IMG/VR virus record: IMGVR_UViG_3300033997_000243
Coordinates: 248,001-312,000 of that record
Strand: one strand, 5' to 3'
From: a virus
Length of the DNA stretch: 64,000 bases
Positions 34,918 to 43,399 of this stretch are shown here, piece after piece; position 1 is the first letter of the stretch, and each line of letters begins with the position of its first letter. A program made the position numbers and the translations under genes. The notes beneath the pieces were generated by a model. The model was not told the origin of the DNA. It saw only the letters and a list, made by a program, of their open reading frames with translations, and made no database searches.

Positions 34918-35072
34918 TTAGATTCTCTCTTTGATTCAAGGCTTTTAGGATCTACACCCAAAGCCATTAACTTGCGCTCATACAATTTCATCAAGCGTTT
35001 GTGCTCTACGAGCTTTTGCTTAAGACGTTTGTTGAGCTTGCGTTTTGATTCACAACCTAAACAAGCACACAT
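34914..35072 (-). CDS. Small basic Cys-rich protein, 52 aa
   Basis: A short reading frame from ATG 35072 to TGA 34914, sharing ATGA with the NADAR gene and starting 2 nt after the stop of the next gene up. The N-terminus is MCACLGCES, the rest is a Lys/Arg/Leu-rich helix. The tight coupling on both sides argues that it is real; it could be a zinc-binding or nucleic-acid-binding peptide. Confidence 0.7.
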   Translation of the reverse strand: MCACLGCESKRKLNKRLKQKLVEHKRLMKLYERKLMALGVDPKSLESKRESK

Positions 35073-35074
35073 AT

Positions 35075-35647
35075 TTAACGTGAGCTATAAACAGAAGCAG
35101 AGTAAAGCTTCTGGAGTTCTTCACCCGCATCTGAGATATAATCCATAACATGGCGTTTCGCCAAATCATGAAAGTGTCTTTGAATGCGAGTGCAGAAATT
35201 TTTGTTGTAGGTAAGAAAAGTACCGGAGTCCAGATCAAACCAAACAACATTACGTAAATCGTTGTTCTCGCTTTGAGGTAAACAAAAAGCGCAGTCAGAG
35301 TTTTCCACAGTCTTTTTGCGGTACGCTGATATAGTTTCCTGAAGATCCAGCAAATAATCCGCATCAATCGGCTGACTTTGGTTCAAAGGTAAAGCACGTA
35401 AATACCACACGCTGCTTTGCTCAGACTTTTTCTCAGGAACAACGATTTCACGATTCAAACTAAAATCCAATATTGGATTTTCATTATTCAATAAAATACT
35501 ACGCAACATAACATCGTTGGCTTTATTGAAAGCATCCAACTTATCGTTGCGAGTTTGGGCCGGACGAATTACGTCACGCATTGTTGCAGGAATAGATTTC
35601 CATTCCGAATCCCAACGGTGATTAAAAATATAAGACACTAACTGCAT
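35075..35647 (-). CDS. Hypothetical protein, 190 aa
   Basis: Unknown function; many aromatic residues and a CAFC-like Cys pair near residue 120. AGGAG precedes the ATG. Transcribed into the NADAR run. Confidence 0.72.
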   Translation of the reverse strand: MQLVSYIFNHRWDSEWKSIPATMRDVIRPAQTRNDKLDAFNKANDVMLRSILLNNENPILDFSLNREIVVPEKKSEQSSVWYLRALPLNQSQPIDADYLLDLQETISAYRKKTVENSDCAFCLPQSENNDLRNVVWFDLDSGTFLTYNKNFCTRIQRHFHDLAKRHVMDYISDAGEELQKLYSASVYSSR

Positions 35648-35657
35648 TTTTATTCTC

Positions 35658-35879
35658 CTAGCTAGTATGCCAGATTACCGGATCTAAACTTTTCTTATCA
35701 GCTTTTTTCTTGGCCTTGCGTTTTAAGGCACGAACAAGTTTAGCTGCCTTTTCAATCAAACGCTTAGGTGGCTTTCTTTTTGGCGGCTCCAAACCCAACA
35801 AAGCATATTCAGCATCAGTAAGATCCAATAAAGCCAATTTACGTTTCAAAGACCTGAGAAGCTTTTCATTCTTTGTCAT
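35658..35879 (-). CDS. Small very basic protein, 73 aa
   Basis: About a third of residues are Lys or Arg, with two basic clusters (PPKRKPPKRLIEKAAK, LKRKAKKKADKK). Probably binds nucleic acid. Overlaps the upstream gene by 14 nt. Confidence 0.72.
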   Translation of the reverse strand: MTKNEKLLRSLKRKLALLDLTDAEYALLGLEPPKRKPPKRLIEKAAKLVRALKRKAKKKADKKSLDPVIWHTS

Positions 35880-36450
35880 TACACTTTACCTTAAGATTTA
35901 CAGTTACTAAATCCAGTTTGACCGCCAAAACAATTAGACCTAAACGGCCAAACATTTCATTCATCAAATTCATCAATGTCGGCCAAGCATCAAAATCGCT
36001 GGCAGTTCTGCGAAAGTTGATCTCAAACTTTTCACGAGTAAAAGAAGGATCATCTTGCTCGTTTCTAGCCAAAAGCAAAAGAGTGTAAAATTCATCCAAA
36101 GCTTTTTCTCTGTGTTGCAGCCACGTTGTAGATTTTTCATCACTCAACATCAAGCTTTCCGCAAAGTCCAAAGACATAAAGCGATGCAGCGCGTTAAAAC
36201 GACGACACATAGATCGGCTGAGCATTTCTTCCGACTGACACATTTTATTTTTTGTCCACAAAGTAATACGAGTAGATTTAAGTTCGGCAGCCACTGTATC
36301 GATGTGTTTCGCTTTGGTCGCAAACTTTTTATCCAGTTTTGAATAAAAGGGCAAACAAGCTACGACAATTCGGAAAAGCAATTCAATAAAAAGAGCTATT
36401 AATAATCCGACTGTGTAGCGCAAAATAAAGTTGATTACATTCTTAACCAT
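35866..36450 (-). CDS. Membrane-anchored hypothetical protein, 194 aa
   Basis: Residues about 5-35 form one strong membrane helix (FILRYTVGLLIALFIELLF) followed by a charged helical cytoplasmic part. GAGGATC precedes the ATG. Could be an inner-membrane early protein. Confidence 0.74.
   Translation of the reverse strand: MVKNVINFILRYTVGLLIALFIELLFRIVVACLPFYSKLDKKFATKAKHIDTVAAELKSTRITLWTKNKMCQSEEMLSRSMCRRFNALHRFMSLDFAESLMLSDEKSTTWLQHREKALDEFYTLLLLARNEQDDPSFTREKFEINFRRTASDFDAWPTLMNLMNEMFGRLGLIVLAVKLDLVTVNLKVKCNDKE
35895..35904 (-). promoter_or_regulatory. Weak late-promoter-like ACTGTAAATC
   Basis: Minus-strand ACTGTAAATC, 16 nt before the gene at 35658, inside the end of the upstream gene. 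Close spacing makes it doubtful. Confidence 0.3.
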
Positions 36451-36474
36451 TTCTAGATCCTCAAGTGGTTACGT

Positions 36475-36648
36475 TTAAAAGTGCCGTGGCCTATAGAATA
36501 CAAAGTATATTAAATAAATAACACAAATTGATCCAATAGTCGGCGTTAATATCGAATGCGCTTTAACAAAAGGAAATGGCAAAACGCAAACAATTAAAAG
36601 AATAACAGCAATCAGCGCGATTACCCGTAAGCAATATTCAACAAACAT
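36475..36648 (-). CDS. Small two-span membrane protein, 57 aa
   Basis: The ATG at 36648 follows AAGGATC; an earlier in-frame start at 36690 lacks such a site. Two hydrophobic segments (VIALIAVILLIVCVL and IGSICVIYLIYFVF) and almost no soluble part. Holin-like size, but no specific signature. Confidence 0.68.
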   Translation of the reverse strand: MFVEYCLRVIALIAVILLIVCVLPFPFVKAHSILTPTIGSICVIYLIYFVFYRPRHF

Positions 36649-36750
36649 TTTGATCCTTAATTCGCATCGACAATTTTGCTTCAATGTCATGGCGAAAAGT
36701 TTGTATTGTTATTAAATCTAGTTCAATACCGAACAAAGTTTTGAATAAAC

Positions 36751-36784
36751 GGACTAGCTGCCATTCGGTCATAACAGCCAGTCC
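36751..36784 (-). terminator. Terminator-like hairpin with wobble pair
   Basis: Minus RNA: GGACTGGCTG pairs with CAGCTAGTCC through one G-U pair that is lost on the plus strand. GTTTATTC follows. This direction-specific pairing supports a minus-strand terminator after the gene at 36802. Confidence 0.7.
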
Positions 36785-36801
36785 TTGATTTATCACACAC
36801 A

Positions 36802-37446
36802 TTACTTTTCTAAACGGGAAAGTCTTTCCAAATATACTTCTTCTGTATCAGAGTATAAGACTTTTTCCATCAAAGTTTGTTTATCAGAAATTGGTGCATA
36901 AGCAACATATTCAAACTGAGCGGCAAGCGTCATAACAACCTTTGATTGCAATAGCTTAGAAAGTCTGACGATACGCGCTCGGTTGTGATTACATTCCAGC
37001 ACCAGAACAACTTCAATATCTTCGCAGGAATCAATATTCAGCGTGGAAAAGTTGATCGTGTCTGCGGTACAGAATAAAGCGTATCTGTTTTTATACACCG
37101 AACAATCAATGACTATGGCAGTTTGAGACATACCAGATTCAAAAGGTTCATAAGTTTCAAGTTCAAAATCGGAAATATCTAATTCTGAATATTGATAAAC
37201 CTTATTAGTCTTTTCAATTTGAATAAAATGCTCAAGCAGACTAATCAGTTCTTTCAGATCGGAAAGATTTTGTCGTCCAGATAAACCAACAGCGTAATTA
37301 TCCCAATCTACTTCAAAAGAATAGCCAGCGGCTTTTGATACCAGATCAAAACCAAAGTAAGCAGCTGGAAACAATGGAGTAACTAAAGTAGGCTTTTCTT
37401 TCTTTGCTTTACTTTTAGTTGTTTTTTGTCGTGTTATTTTCTTCAT
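36802..37446 (-). CDS. Hypothetical protein with basic N-terminus, 214 aa
   Basis: A Lys/Arg/Thr-rich first 20 residues, then an alpha/beta domain with many Val, Ile and Tyr. GGAGAA precedes the ATG. Function unknown. Confidence 0.72.
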   Translation of the reverse strand: MKKITRQKTTKSKAKKEKPTLVTPLFPAAYFGFDLVSKAAGYSFEVDWDNYAVGLSGRQNLSDLKELISLLEHFIQIEKTNKVYQYSELDISDFELETYEPFESGMSQTAIVIDCSVYKNRYALFCTADTINFSTLNIDSCEDIEVVLVLECNHNRARIVRLSKLLQSKVVMTLAAQFEYVAYAPISDKQTLMEKVLYSDTEEVYLERLSRLEK

Positions 37447-37457
37447 AAAGTTCTCCG

Positions 37458-37949
37458 CTAAACTTTAAAGTAACGAGGTTCTAAACGATCCGCATAAAGC
37501 ACTACAATTTTATTGGCATCGGCATATCCTGAAATGTTTGAGCCTTCCACATAATAAAGGCAGCGCATAATATTAAGTCTGTTGTACGCTTCTTCAGAAA
37601 TTTCACGATAGCCATCTGAGTGCATAGTGAACTCGCCTTCATATAATGTTTGGCGGCTGGCCTCTAAAATCGTGTGGCCTAAAAGTTTGAAACCTGCAAC
37701 AGCGTTCGCGCAAAACGAATCAACCTGCAATTCACCTTTTTCGTTAAACGAAACAGCGTCAACAAAAAGAACTTCTGTTTTAATAATAGGATATGTTATT
37801 AAGTAGTCAGATTCTTCCATGAAAACACAATCAACTTTTTGAGCAGGAACCAAAAGATTTTCGATCTTAACAAAACCATTTTTTGGTTCTATTGGTTTAC
37901 GTGAAGTTACCGTTACGTTGCTTTCATATACTAATGTTACTTGATACAT
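37458..37949 (-). CDS. Hypothetical protein, 163 aa
   Basis: Probably beta-rich, function unknown. Preceded by the leader CATTTGAGGATCAATAAATG, identical to that of the gene at 40632, and by promoter copy 6. Confidence 0.72.
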   Translation of the reverse strand: MYQVTLVYESNVTVTSRKPIEPKNGFVKIENLLVPAQKVDCVFMEESDYLITYPIIKTEVLFVDAVSFNEKGELQVDSFCANAVAGFKLLGHTILEASRQTLYEGEFTMHSDGYREISEEAYNRLNIMRCLYYVEGSNISGYADANKIVVLYADRLEPRYFKV

Positions 37950-37971
37950 TTATTGATCCTCAAATGTCATT

Positions 37972-37997
37972 ATCGGAGGCACTATTGCCTTACCAAT
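37972..37997 (-). promoter_or_regulatory. Conserved leader stem-loop (copy after promoter 6)
   Basis: 5' side TTGGTAAGGCAATA; AGGC pairs with GCCT and ATTGG with CCGAT through a wobble. Member of the leader family at 29271, 30601 and 49991. Confidence 0.5.
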
Positions 37998-38003
37998 GAA
38001 GCT

Positions 38004-38061
38004 ATTATACCAAAAGCGGCCATTCATAACAACCGCTGTTTTTGACACACTTGGTTTAGTT
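38004..38061 (-). promoter_or_regulatory. Early-type promoter module, copy 6
   Basis: Box GTGTGTCAAAAAC (38038-38050), -35 TTGTTA, 17 bp, TATAAT (38004-38009). In the spacer the inverted repeat is AGCGG/CCGCT instead of AGTGG/CCACT, so both arms changed together. Confidence 0.8.
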
Positions 38062-38526
38062 CAGATTACGAAGAGAAGTTTCTAAGTTGTTCGATGATTC
38101 TAAGAATCGGCACAGTTTCTTTATACAACTTTTTGTATTGCCCTTTAAGTAAAAGCGTTGCGTGTAAACAGTATCAAATTTAGAATCGATCTTGCATTCT
38201 AAATAAAGACCAGTATCTGAATCACAGCATAGCCAGAAAGTTCCATAACAGTCAACAAAGGCAAAAGGAAAGCTTAAAGCAATTTTTCCAGAATCACGTT
38301 CTCCCATCATTTCTTTATTCGTTGTATCATGTTTGAATGGACGTAAAATACCAAGATTCTTCTTAGTCCTTTTATTTGTAGAACGACCTATCAGATTAAC
38401 GGCCAATGTTTTTTGTTGTCCTGTTATAAATCCTTTGTCAACTGCCTTAGATAATTGAGAGTCAACACTGCGAACTACCGATTGAACTTCTGCTGTTATT
38501 TGAATTCTATTGCCAGCTTTTTTCAT
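38056..38526 (-). CDS. Hypothetical protein, 156 aa
   Basis: Basic N-terminal half, Cys/Phe-rich middle (WLCCDSD). The stop TAA is part of the promoter 6 upstream edge. AAAGGAAG precedes the ATG. Unknown function. Confidence 0.72.
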   Translation of the reverse strand: MKKAGNRIQITAEVQSVVRSVDSQLSKAVDKGFITGQQKTLAVNLIGRSTNKRTKKNLGILRPFKHDTTNKEMMGERDSGKIALSFPFAFVDCYGTFWLCCDSDTGLYLECKIDSKFDTVYTQRFYLKGNTKSCIKKLCRFLESSNNLETSLRNLN

Positions 38527-38858
38527 TACGACTTCCTTTGATAATAAAATGGGATTTCAACACGAACATAATCAGGATGAAAAGCAAGTAAACAAGGTAA
38601 TACATAGATCTTGTATTTGTTCACATCCAATTTCTGTTGGACAACCTCGTTAAGTTTATCCAAACATTCTTCTAAAGTTTTTGCACTTTTTTGAATTCTT
38701 TTGTAGTGGCATTTCTCCGTATCAACATTTATAAATTTAGATGCAACGCCAAATACAGCGTCACATATTTCTTTGGTGCTAATTAGCTTTTTGGGAACCA
38801 AACTTTTTTCAAGTTTGTGTGGCTTTCTAGGTCGGCCACTTCCATCATAAATTGACAT
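38526..38858 (-). CDS. Hypothetical basic protein, 110 aa
   Basis: Basic N-terminal 25 residues, then a helical domain with two Cys. GGAGGAAGG precedes the ATG; overlaps the UvdE gene by 14 nt. Function unknown. Confidence 0.72.
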   Translation of the reverse strand: MSIYDGSGRPRKPHKLEKSLVPKKLISTKEICDAVFGVASKFINVDTEKCHYKRIQKSAKTLEECLDKLNEVVQQKLDVNKYKIYVLPCLLAFHPDYVRVEIPFYYQRKS

Positions 38859-39867
38859 TCCTTCCTCCAGAAATAGATTTCAGGTATTGATCAATTAATT
38901 GCTGTGAAGCAATGTTTTTATGTTTCGCCTCACACATAATATCGAAGCTTGGTAGAAAACTTAGCGCCCAAGCATTCGAGTGCCAGTTTGGATATTGGTC
39001 ACTGTGCTCACGCAACTTTCTACTATCAGTCTCCATTTTTGCCAAAGTAGGTCTACGTGAAAACTTTTCATTGACCAGATATTCCTCACGCGAATACGCA
39101 TAGTGAATAACTGGCCTGACGCCTCTCCAACTTTCTATAACTTGTAACGCACGTTTAGAATCAGGTTTAATGTAACCGCCGCTATGAATCCAATGATGGT
39201 GAATATCCAGAACAATAGGAACCAAGTCGGCTATAGCTAAAACGTCATCCAAGCCAGAACTGTATTCATCATTTTCCACAGTGATTATGTTACGGGCAGC
39301 CGCACTTAATCTTTTGTAGGTTTTTCTGAAAACAGATTCACCACCTTTACCATTCAAATGAATGTTGCATTTAAAATCTTGAAACTTTCTACCATAGCCC
39401 ATAAGTTCTGCGATATAAGCATGATACTCAAATTCTTCAATACTCTTTTCAACAACATTTGGATTCTCACTGGCAAGCACACAAAATTGCGCTGGATGAA
39501 AACTAAGTCTAACGTCACCTGCAAAAGTTCGCACATTTGCCAAATGTTTTTCTAGGTAACGCTCTACGTCTTTACGTTTGTAAAAATGAGAAAAATCAGG
39601 ATGCGTAAAAAGAGGAAAAGCATCACTACTAAGGCGAACCATTTGTGCAATCTTTGGAAGCGACCTAACATAGCTAATCATGTTGTAGATAGCTTTGATG
39701 TTGAATTCCATTATTTCCCAAAGGCGATCTTGCCAAAGGTCAGGATTGTCTTTGCACCACTTGACAGTTGTGGTTCTCATATTGTAAGGTTCTTCCAACT
39801 TTTTAAGTTCACTCGTTTTTAGTGATCTGTCAGGGTGCATGTATTTACAAGCGAAGCCAATTTTCAT
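38845..39867 (-). CDS. uvsE: UV damage endonuclease UvdE/UvsE-type
   Basis: A 340-residue TIM-barrel repair nuclease that nicks DNA 5' of UV photoproducts. Landmarks: SFHPAQFCVLAS (about 125), NIHLNGKGG, the metal ligands in ENDE and DIHHHWIH, HYAYSR, and DIMCEAKHK near the C-terminus. Length is normal for the family. It would let the phage repair UV lesions without nucleotide excision repair. Start at ATG 39867 with a weak GGTG site. Confidence 0.9.
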   Translation of the reverse strand: MKIGFACKYMHPDRSLKTSELKKLEEPYNMRTTTVKWCKDNPDLWQDRLWEIMEFNIKAIYNMISYVRSLPKIAQMVRLSSDAFPLFTHPDFSHFYKRKDVERYLEKHLANVRTFAGDVRLSFHPAQFCVLASENPNVVEKSIEEFEYHAYIAELMGYGRKFQDFKCNIHLNGKGGESVFRKTYKRLSAAARNIITVENDEYSSGLDDVLAIADLVPIVLDIHHHWIHSGGYIKPDSKRALQVIESWRGVRPVIHYAYSREEYLVNEKFSRRPTLAKMETDSRKLREHSDQYPNWHSNAWALSFLPSFDIMCEAKHKNIASQQLIDQYLKSISGGRNVNL

Positions 39868-39868
39868 A

Positions 39869-40147
39869 TTACACCAGTAAAAGAAGTATTAAAAGTTGCG
39901 GAGCAAAAATCAAATCATTTTTGTACGCGGCTATTCCCGTGCGATCAGGATTAGCTTCTGAATCTTTTATCAGCAAATAAAGGCTAACAATTGAAAATAA
40001 AGTTGAAATAATTATAGGGGCCGCTGATAAAATTCCAACTTGTCTAAAGTATTTATCGAGGCAAAAAGAAAATAAACTAATGGCCGTCAGTGCGGCAATC
40101 AAATGAAAAGTTTTTCCACTTGTAATAATCGAGCCTGACTGGATCAT
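39869..40147 (-). CDS. Three-span membrane protein, 92 aa
   Basis: Three hydrophobic segments: about 14-33, 40-62 and 80-92. AAGGG precedes the ATG. The start lies inside the previous gene (71-nt overlap). Function unknown; small phage membrane proteins often block host entry or affect lysis. Confidence 0.65.
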   Translation of the reverse strand: MIQSGSIITSGKTFHLIAALTAISLFSFCLDKYFRQVGILSAAPIIISTLFSIVSLYLLIKDSEANPDRTGIAAYKNDLIFAPQLLILLLLV

Positions 40148-40577
40148 GATGAATTACCCTTACAATACTTTTATCTTTATTGACTGATATACAAAAGAAG
40201 CCTTTACGAAAACAAAACAGATCCAGATCTCTAAGTGAGTTTCTGTTTTTGTAATGCAAATCTTTAATGACTAATGGATCACTGATGCACATTTTCATTT
40301 GATGTGCATAATAGCGAACAAAAGCTTCAGAGTTTGATGCGTTCCAAGAACTTCCTGTAATAACACACTTCAAACTTTTCTGTTCTTGATCATTCGCCTT
40401 ATAGGTATACAAAATCGGATTAGGATCAAAGCGATTGTATTTTGAAACGTGTACAGGATTTAATTTTGGATAAGGGAAGAAGATTTTATCTTCTGTTCGA
40501 CCATAGCTCAAATGAGTTGTTTCTATACGACAACCATAACGTCTAAGGTCTTTTAAAATCTCTAATCTAGTTTGCAT
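40077..40577 (-). CDS. Hypothetical protein, 166 aa
   Basis: I chose the ATG at 40577 (GGGAATTG upstream). Basic alpha/beta protein rich in Tyr, His and Arg. Function unknown; overlaps the membrane protein gene downstream. Confidence 0.7.
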   Translation of the reverse strand: MQTRLEILKDLRRYGCRIETTHLSYGRTEDKIFFPYPKLNPVHVSKYNRFDPNPILYTYKANDQEQKSLKCVITGSSWNASNSEAFVRYYAHQMKMCISDPLVIKDLHYKNRNSLRDLDLFCFRKGFFCISVNKDKSIVRVIHHDPVRLDYYKWKNFSFDCRTDGH

Positions 40578-40631
40578 ATCACAATTCCCATACGCAAAAG
40601 TTTGCGGCCCCAATTAAGAGGCCACGTTTGT

Positions 40632-42251
40632 TTATTCTACAGAAACAGTTGTCGGCATTTTGAAAACAGCACGAGTTGTTTTCACAACTTCTTCTTCATA
40701 AGTAATCAGCCCCAAATGAGCAAATTCCAAAATGAAGTTTTCTGAGTATTCATCACAATTTTCGTACACGGGTTTTTCAGTACCAACTTTTGTACGTTTG
40801 CTAACTTCTACAACCAAAGGTTCTCCAGAGATTCGCGTCTGACTTTCAACCAGATAGTTGTAGAAAACTCTGATAGCATCTGCCGCTGTTTCAACTTGTT
40901 GTATAAAGTTTTGTATTGTCAGACCAACACGGCCTTTAGATGAAACATAATGAATGCCGAACATATAAACTTTGCCGTCCAAAGATTCTGCAAAAGTATA
41001 GCTCTGCTCTTCAAAAAATTCAGTATCTGGAATATCCAGAACGAAGCCGTAAAGTGAAGTTTGACCCAAGACCGAAATAATATCAGACTGTGTATCTTCA
41101 TCCAGATCAATAAGCATAAGCCTTGGCGTATCTAAATGCGTGGCGTTAAAGCTGGAAACCATTGACATTAAAGCAGGGCCGACACCGCGAATCACAACAG
41201 GCTTTTCTTCTTTTTTGAACTTTGGATTTAGTTTAATTCTTTTTGGCTTCTTAACAGGCCGAACCTTTTCAGAAGCGCTTTCTGCCGGAACTTCAACAAG
41301 TTCGTCAACTGGAACGGATTCAGATTCCAGTGGAAGTTGTTTTTGTTCTGAAACTTTTTTATCTTCAGTCGGCTCACGCAGCAAAGATGCCAGTTCAAGC
41401 TTTTTACTTGAACTGCTTGGAGCTTTTTGTTCTTCAGTCATAGCGGCCTCGGCTTTTGCAAAGTTGTTTAAAATAAATGCTGATAACTCTTTGTACTTTT
41501 TGGCTTCATTCGCTTCTGGATGTTCCATATACGAATTAATATAACGATATTTAAAGTTCAGGATATAAGAATAGAACTTAGATTTACTTCTGGCATATTT
41601 TGCCATGAAGTCGATCATAGTAGAGACTTTCTGATGAATGTGTGAAGCATCAGTTAATTCATCAATGTCCACAGACTTGTAATAAGTCTGATTTAACCAA
41701 ATGGCTGCCTCAACAAATTCGTCGGAAATTTCTGAAGTAACATCCAGACGATTTATTTGATACATCAGAGTTTCTTTACCATGTACCGCAAATGCCTGAC
41801 ACACCATTGGAATCTTATCAAGAAACATAAGTTTATCCATTTCCTGAGTGGTAATAAACTTTCCTACCAAGCCGTACTGATCAATAAGATCGACCATGCG
41901 AAGAACAAGGCTATTGTTAGAACTACGAACAGTATTGGTCTGTTTAATAACAGCCGATTCACAAAACTTGCGAAGAGGTTCGCGGATTTCTGCTTTACCT
42001 TGGCAGTGACGAACATGAAAGGCACGAAAGCCAGACAGAGTATCTGACAAACTTTTTTGTTCAGAATTGGCCAGTGAAGATTTCTCAGTTAAATTCTCAA
42101 CGAGAATTTGTGCTTGAACACAAACATCGTTAATTAAATTCAGTGGAACTTTTGAAGCTTTTGCTTGTGTGCGAAAAGCTTCTGGAGTAGCGCAAATTTC
42201 TAACGCCATTGCAGATAAAACGAAACTTAATGATGAAGTGACTTTGCTCAT
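40632..42251 (-). CDS. Large hypothetical protein, 539 aa
   Basis: Helical N-terminal 290 residues, a charged Ser/Glu/Lys linker (about 290-360) that contains a basic patch KKPKRIKLNPKFKKEEK, and a C-terminal alpha/beta domain. Preceded by the same RBS leader as the gene at 37458. No recognisable domain; similar in plan to the protein at 31407 but without clear sequence repeats. Confidence 0.75.
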   Translation of the reverse strand: MSKVTSSLSFVLSAMALEICATPEAFRTQAKASKVPLNLINDVCVQAQILVENLTEKSSLANSEQKSLSDTLSGFRAFHVRHCQGKAEIREPLRKFCESAVIKQTNTVRSSNNSLVLRMVDLIDQYGLVGKFITTQEMDKLMFLDKIPMVCQAFAVHGKETLMYQINRLDVTSEISDEFVEAAIWLNQTYYKSVDIDELTDASHIHQKVSTMIDFMAKYARSKSKFYSYILNFKYRYINSYMEHPEANEAKKYKELSAFILNNFAKAEAAMTEEQKAPSSSSKKLELASLLREPTEDKKVSEQKQLPLESESVPVDELVEVPAESASEKVRPVKKPKRIKLNPKFKKEEKPVVIRGVGPALMSMVSSFNATHLDTPRLMLIDLDEDTQSDIISVLGQTSLYGFVLDIPDTEFFEEQSYTFAESLDGKVYMFGIHYVSSKGRVGLTIQNFIQQVETAADAIRVFYNYLVESQTRISGEPLVVEVSKRTKVGTEKPVYENCDEYSENFILEFAHLGLITYEEEVVKTTRAVFKMPTTVSVE

Positions 42252-42277
42252 TTATTGATCCTCAAATGATAAACTTT

Positions 42278-42502
42278 TTATTTCCACAATTTCTTTGGAG
42301 CTTTAGTCCGATTGATTTTGTGGTAAACAGTTGATACTACAAATCCGAAAGTTGTTAAAGTAAAAAATACTACTAAACAACCATAAACAAAATACGCGGC
42401 AGCTTTAGTCGAGTACACATCAAAAAGAGCGCACGATAAAAGTAATAAAGTGGCACTAATTACAGCACCGAATAATCGACGTTGCCAACGCTGAGTTTGC
42501 AT
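42278..42502 (-). CDS. Two-span membrane protein, 74 aa
   Basis: Two hydrophobic helices (about 12-30 and 36-58), with basic ends. TAGGAG precedes the ATG. First gene after promoter copy 7. Function unknown. Confidence 0.7.
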   Translation of the reverse strand: MQTQRWQRRLFGAVISATLLLLSCALFDVYSTKAAAYFVYGCLVVFFTLTTFGFVVSTVYHKINRTKAPKKLWK

Positions 42503-42569
42503 TTACTTCTTCTCCTAACAAACTTTTGTGCTTGTGAAAGTACAGCACTTCCCTTGTTTGTATGATGCC

Positions 42570-42629
42570 ATTATACCAAAAATGACCAAGTGCGTCTATG
42601 TCGATTTTTGACGCACTTGGATCAGTTGA
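42570..42629 (-). promoter_or_regulatory. Early-type promoter module, copy 7
   Basis: Box GTGCGTCAAAAAT (42604-42616) with one change, -35 TAGACG, 17 bp, TATAAT (42570-42575). CCAAGTGCG and CGCACTTGG form a 9-bp inverted repeat within the module; the C in the box keeps that pairing. Confidence 0.75.
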
Positions 42630-42722
42630 TTACACACGTTTAATTTGACGCAGAACACGAATCATATTCGCTTTGTTCTGCCAGACCAAACGCTTTTGTT
42701 TTTCCAAAAGTTCTTTGCTCAT
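42630..42722 (-). CDS. Small basic protein, 30 aa
   Basis: A short frame from ATG 42722 to TAA 42630, with AGAGGT before the ATG. Sequence MSKELLEKQKRLVWQNKA... is a basic amphipathic helix. Its stop abuts promoter copy 7, as for other genes upstream of modules, which supports it as a real gene. Confidence 0.55.
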   Translation of the reverse strand: MSKELLEKQKRLVWQNKANMIRVLRQIKRV

Positions 42723-42764
42723 ATCTACCTCTTAATGACTGAGCAAAATATTACTCAGTCTTAC

Positions 42765-43391
42765 TTACTCAATATCAATGTTGTCTGCATTATATACTTG
42801 CCAGACACGTTTAATTATTTCCATAGAGCGATCATCTGGATGCCGATTTTTATTGTGCGGATTTTCAGCGTCCCACAATCTGTACTCATTACGAATCGCT
42901 TGACCAGTTGTATGATGAAGTTCAATCAAATCATCAAACGCAATTTCAAGCCAGCTTTCCATTTCATCCTGTGTGGAATTCTCCGTAATGTCATGTACTA
43001 TTTGATCGTCGTCCAGATAAACGAATTTACTTTCCTTAGTCTCTTTATCATCAAGCTGTTTTACAACTTTTCTGATTCGAGAATAAAGCTTTGCTCTTTT
43101 TTCTTTCTTACGGATTAATCGTCTTTTACGCATTAGCCGATCATGAGTTACCATGCCAGCAACGTAACCTAAACCGATACCTAGACCTGTGAATACACCA
43201 AACACAAATCCATTATTCGCGACAATAGCAATCGAAGCTGCATCAGCTAATCCCATAAACCAGCCTACACCAAAGGCCGAGAATTTTAGATTAGCCTGTA
43301 CGTTTTTACTTTGTATGGATCTGAAAAACGCACTAATGAAACCTGCTAAAGTAGCATACAAGAAAAATTGATACTCGATAATAAACTCCAT
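42765..43391 (-). CDS. Membrane protein with cytoplasmic helical tail, 208 aa
   Basis: The ATG at 43391 has GAGG upstream; a GTG at 43403 is less likely. Residues about 8-85 contain two to three membrane segments with small residues (LGIGLGYVAGM). A basic stretch (RKRRLIRKKEKRAK) and an acidic soluble C-terminus follow. Holin-like topology is possible but unproven. Confidence 0.7.
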   Translation of the reverse strand: MEFIIEYQFFLYATLAGFISAFFRSIQSKNVQANLKFSAFGVGWFMGLADAASIAIVANNGFVFGVFTGLGIGLGYVAGMVTHDRLMRKRRLIRKKEKRAKLYSRIRKVVKQLDDKETKESKFVYLDDDQIVHDITENSTQDEMESWLEIAFDDLIELHHTTGQAIRNEYRLWDAENPHNKNRHPDDRSMEIIKRVWQVYNADNIDIE

Positions 43392-43399
43392 CCAATACC

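Noticed and set aside
36475-36648. Holin assignment
   Set aside because: Two membrane spans and small size fit, but so do several other phage membrane proteins; no endolysin gene is nearby.
42645-43118. Plus-strand frame of 157 codons opposite the membrane protein gene
   Set aside because: Starts opposite a small minus gene, lacks a ribosome-binding site and has hydrophobic shadow composition.
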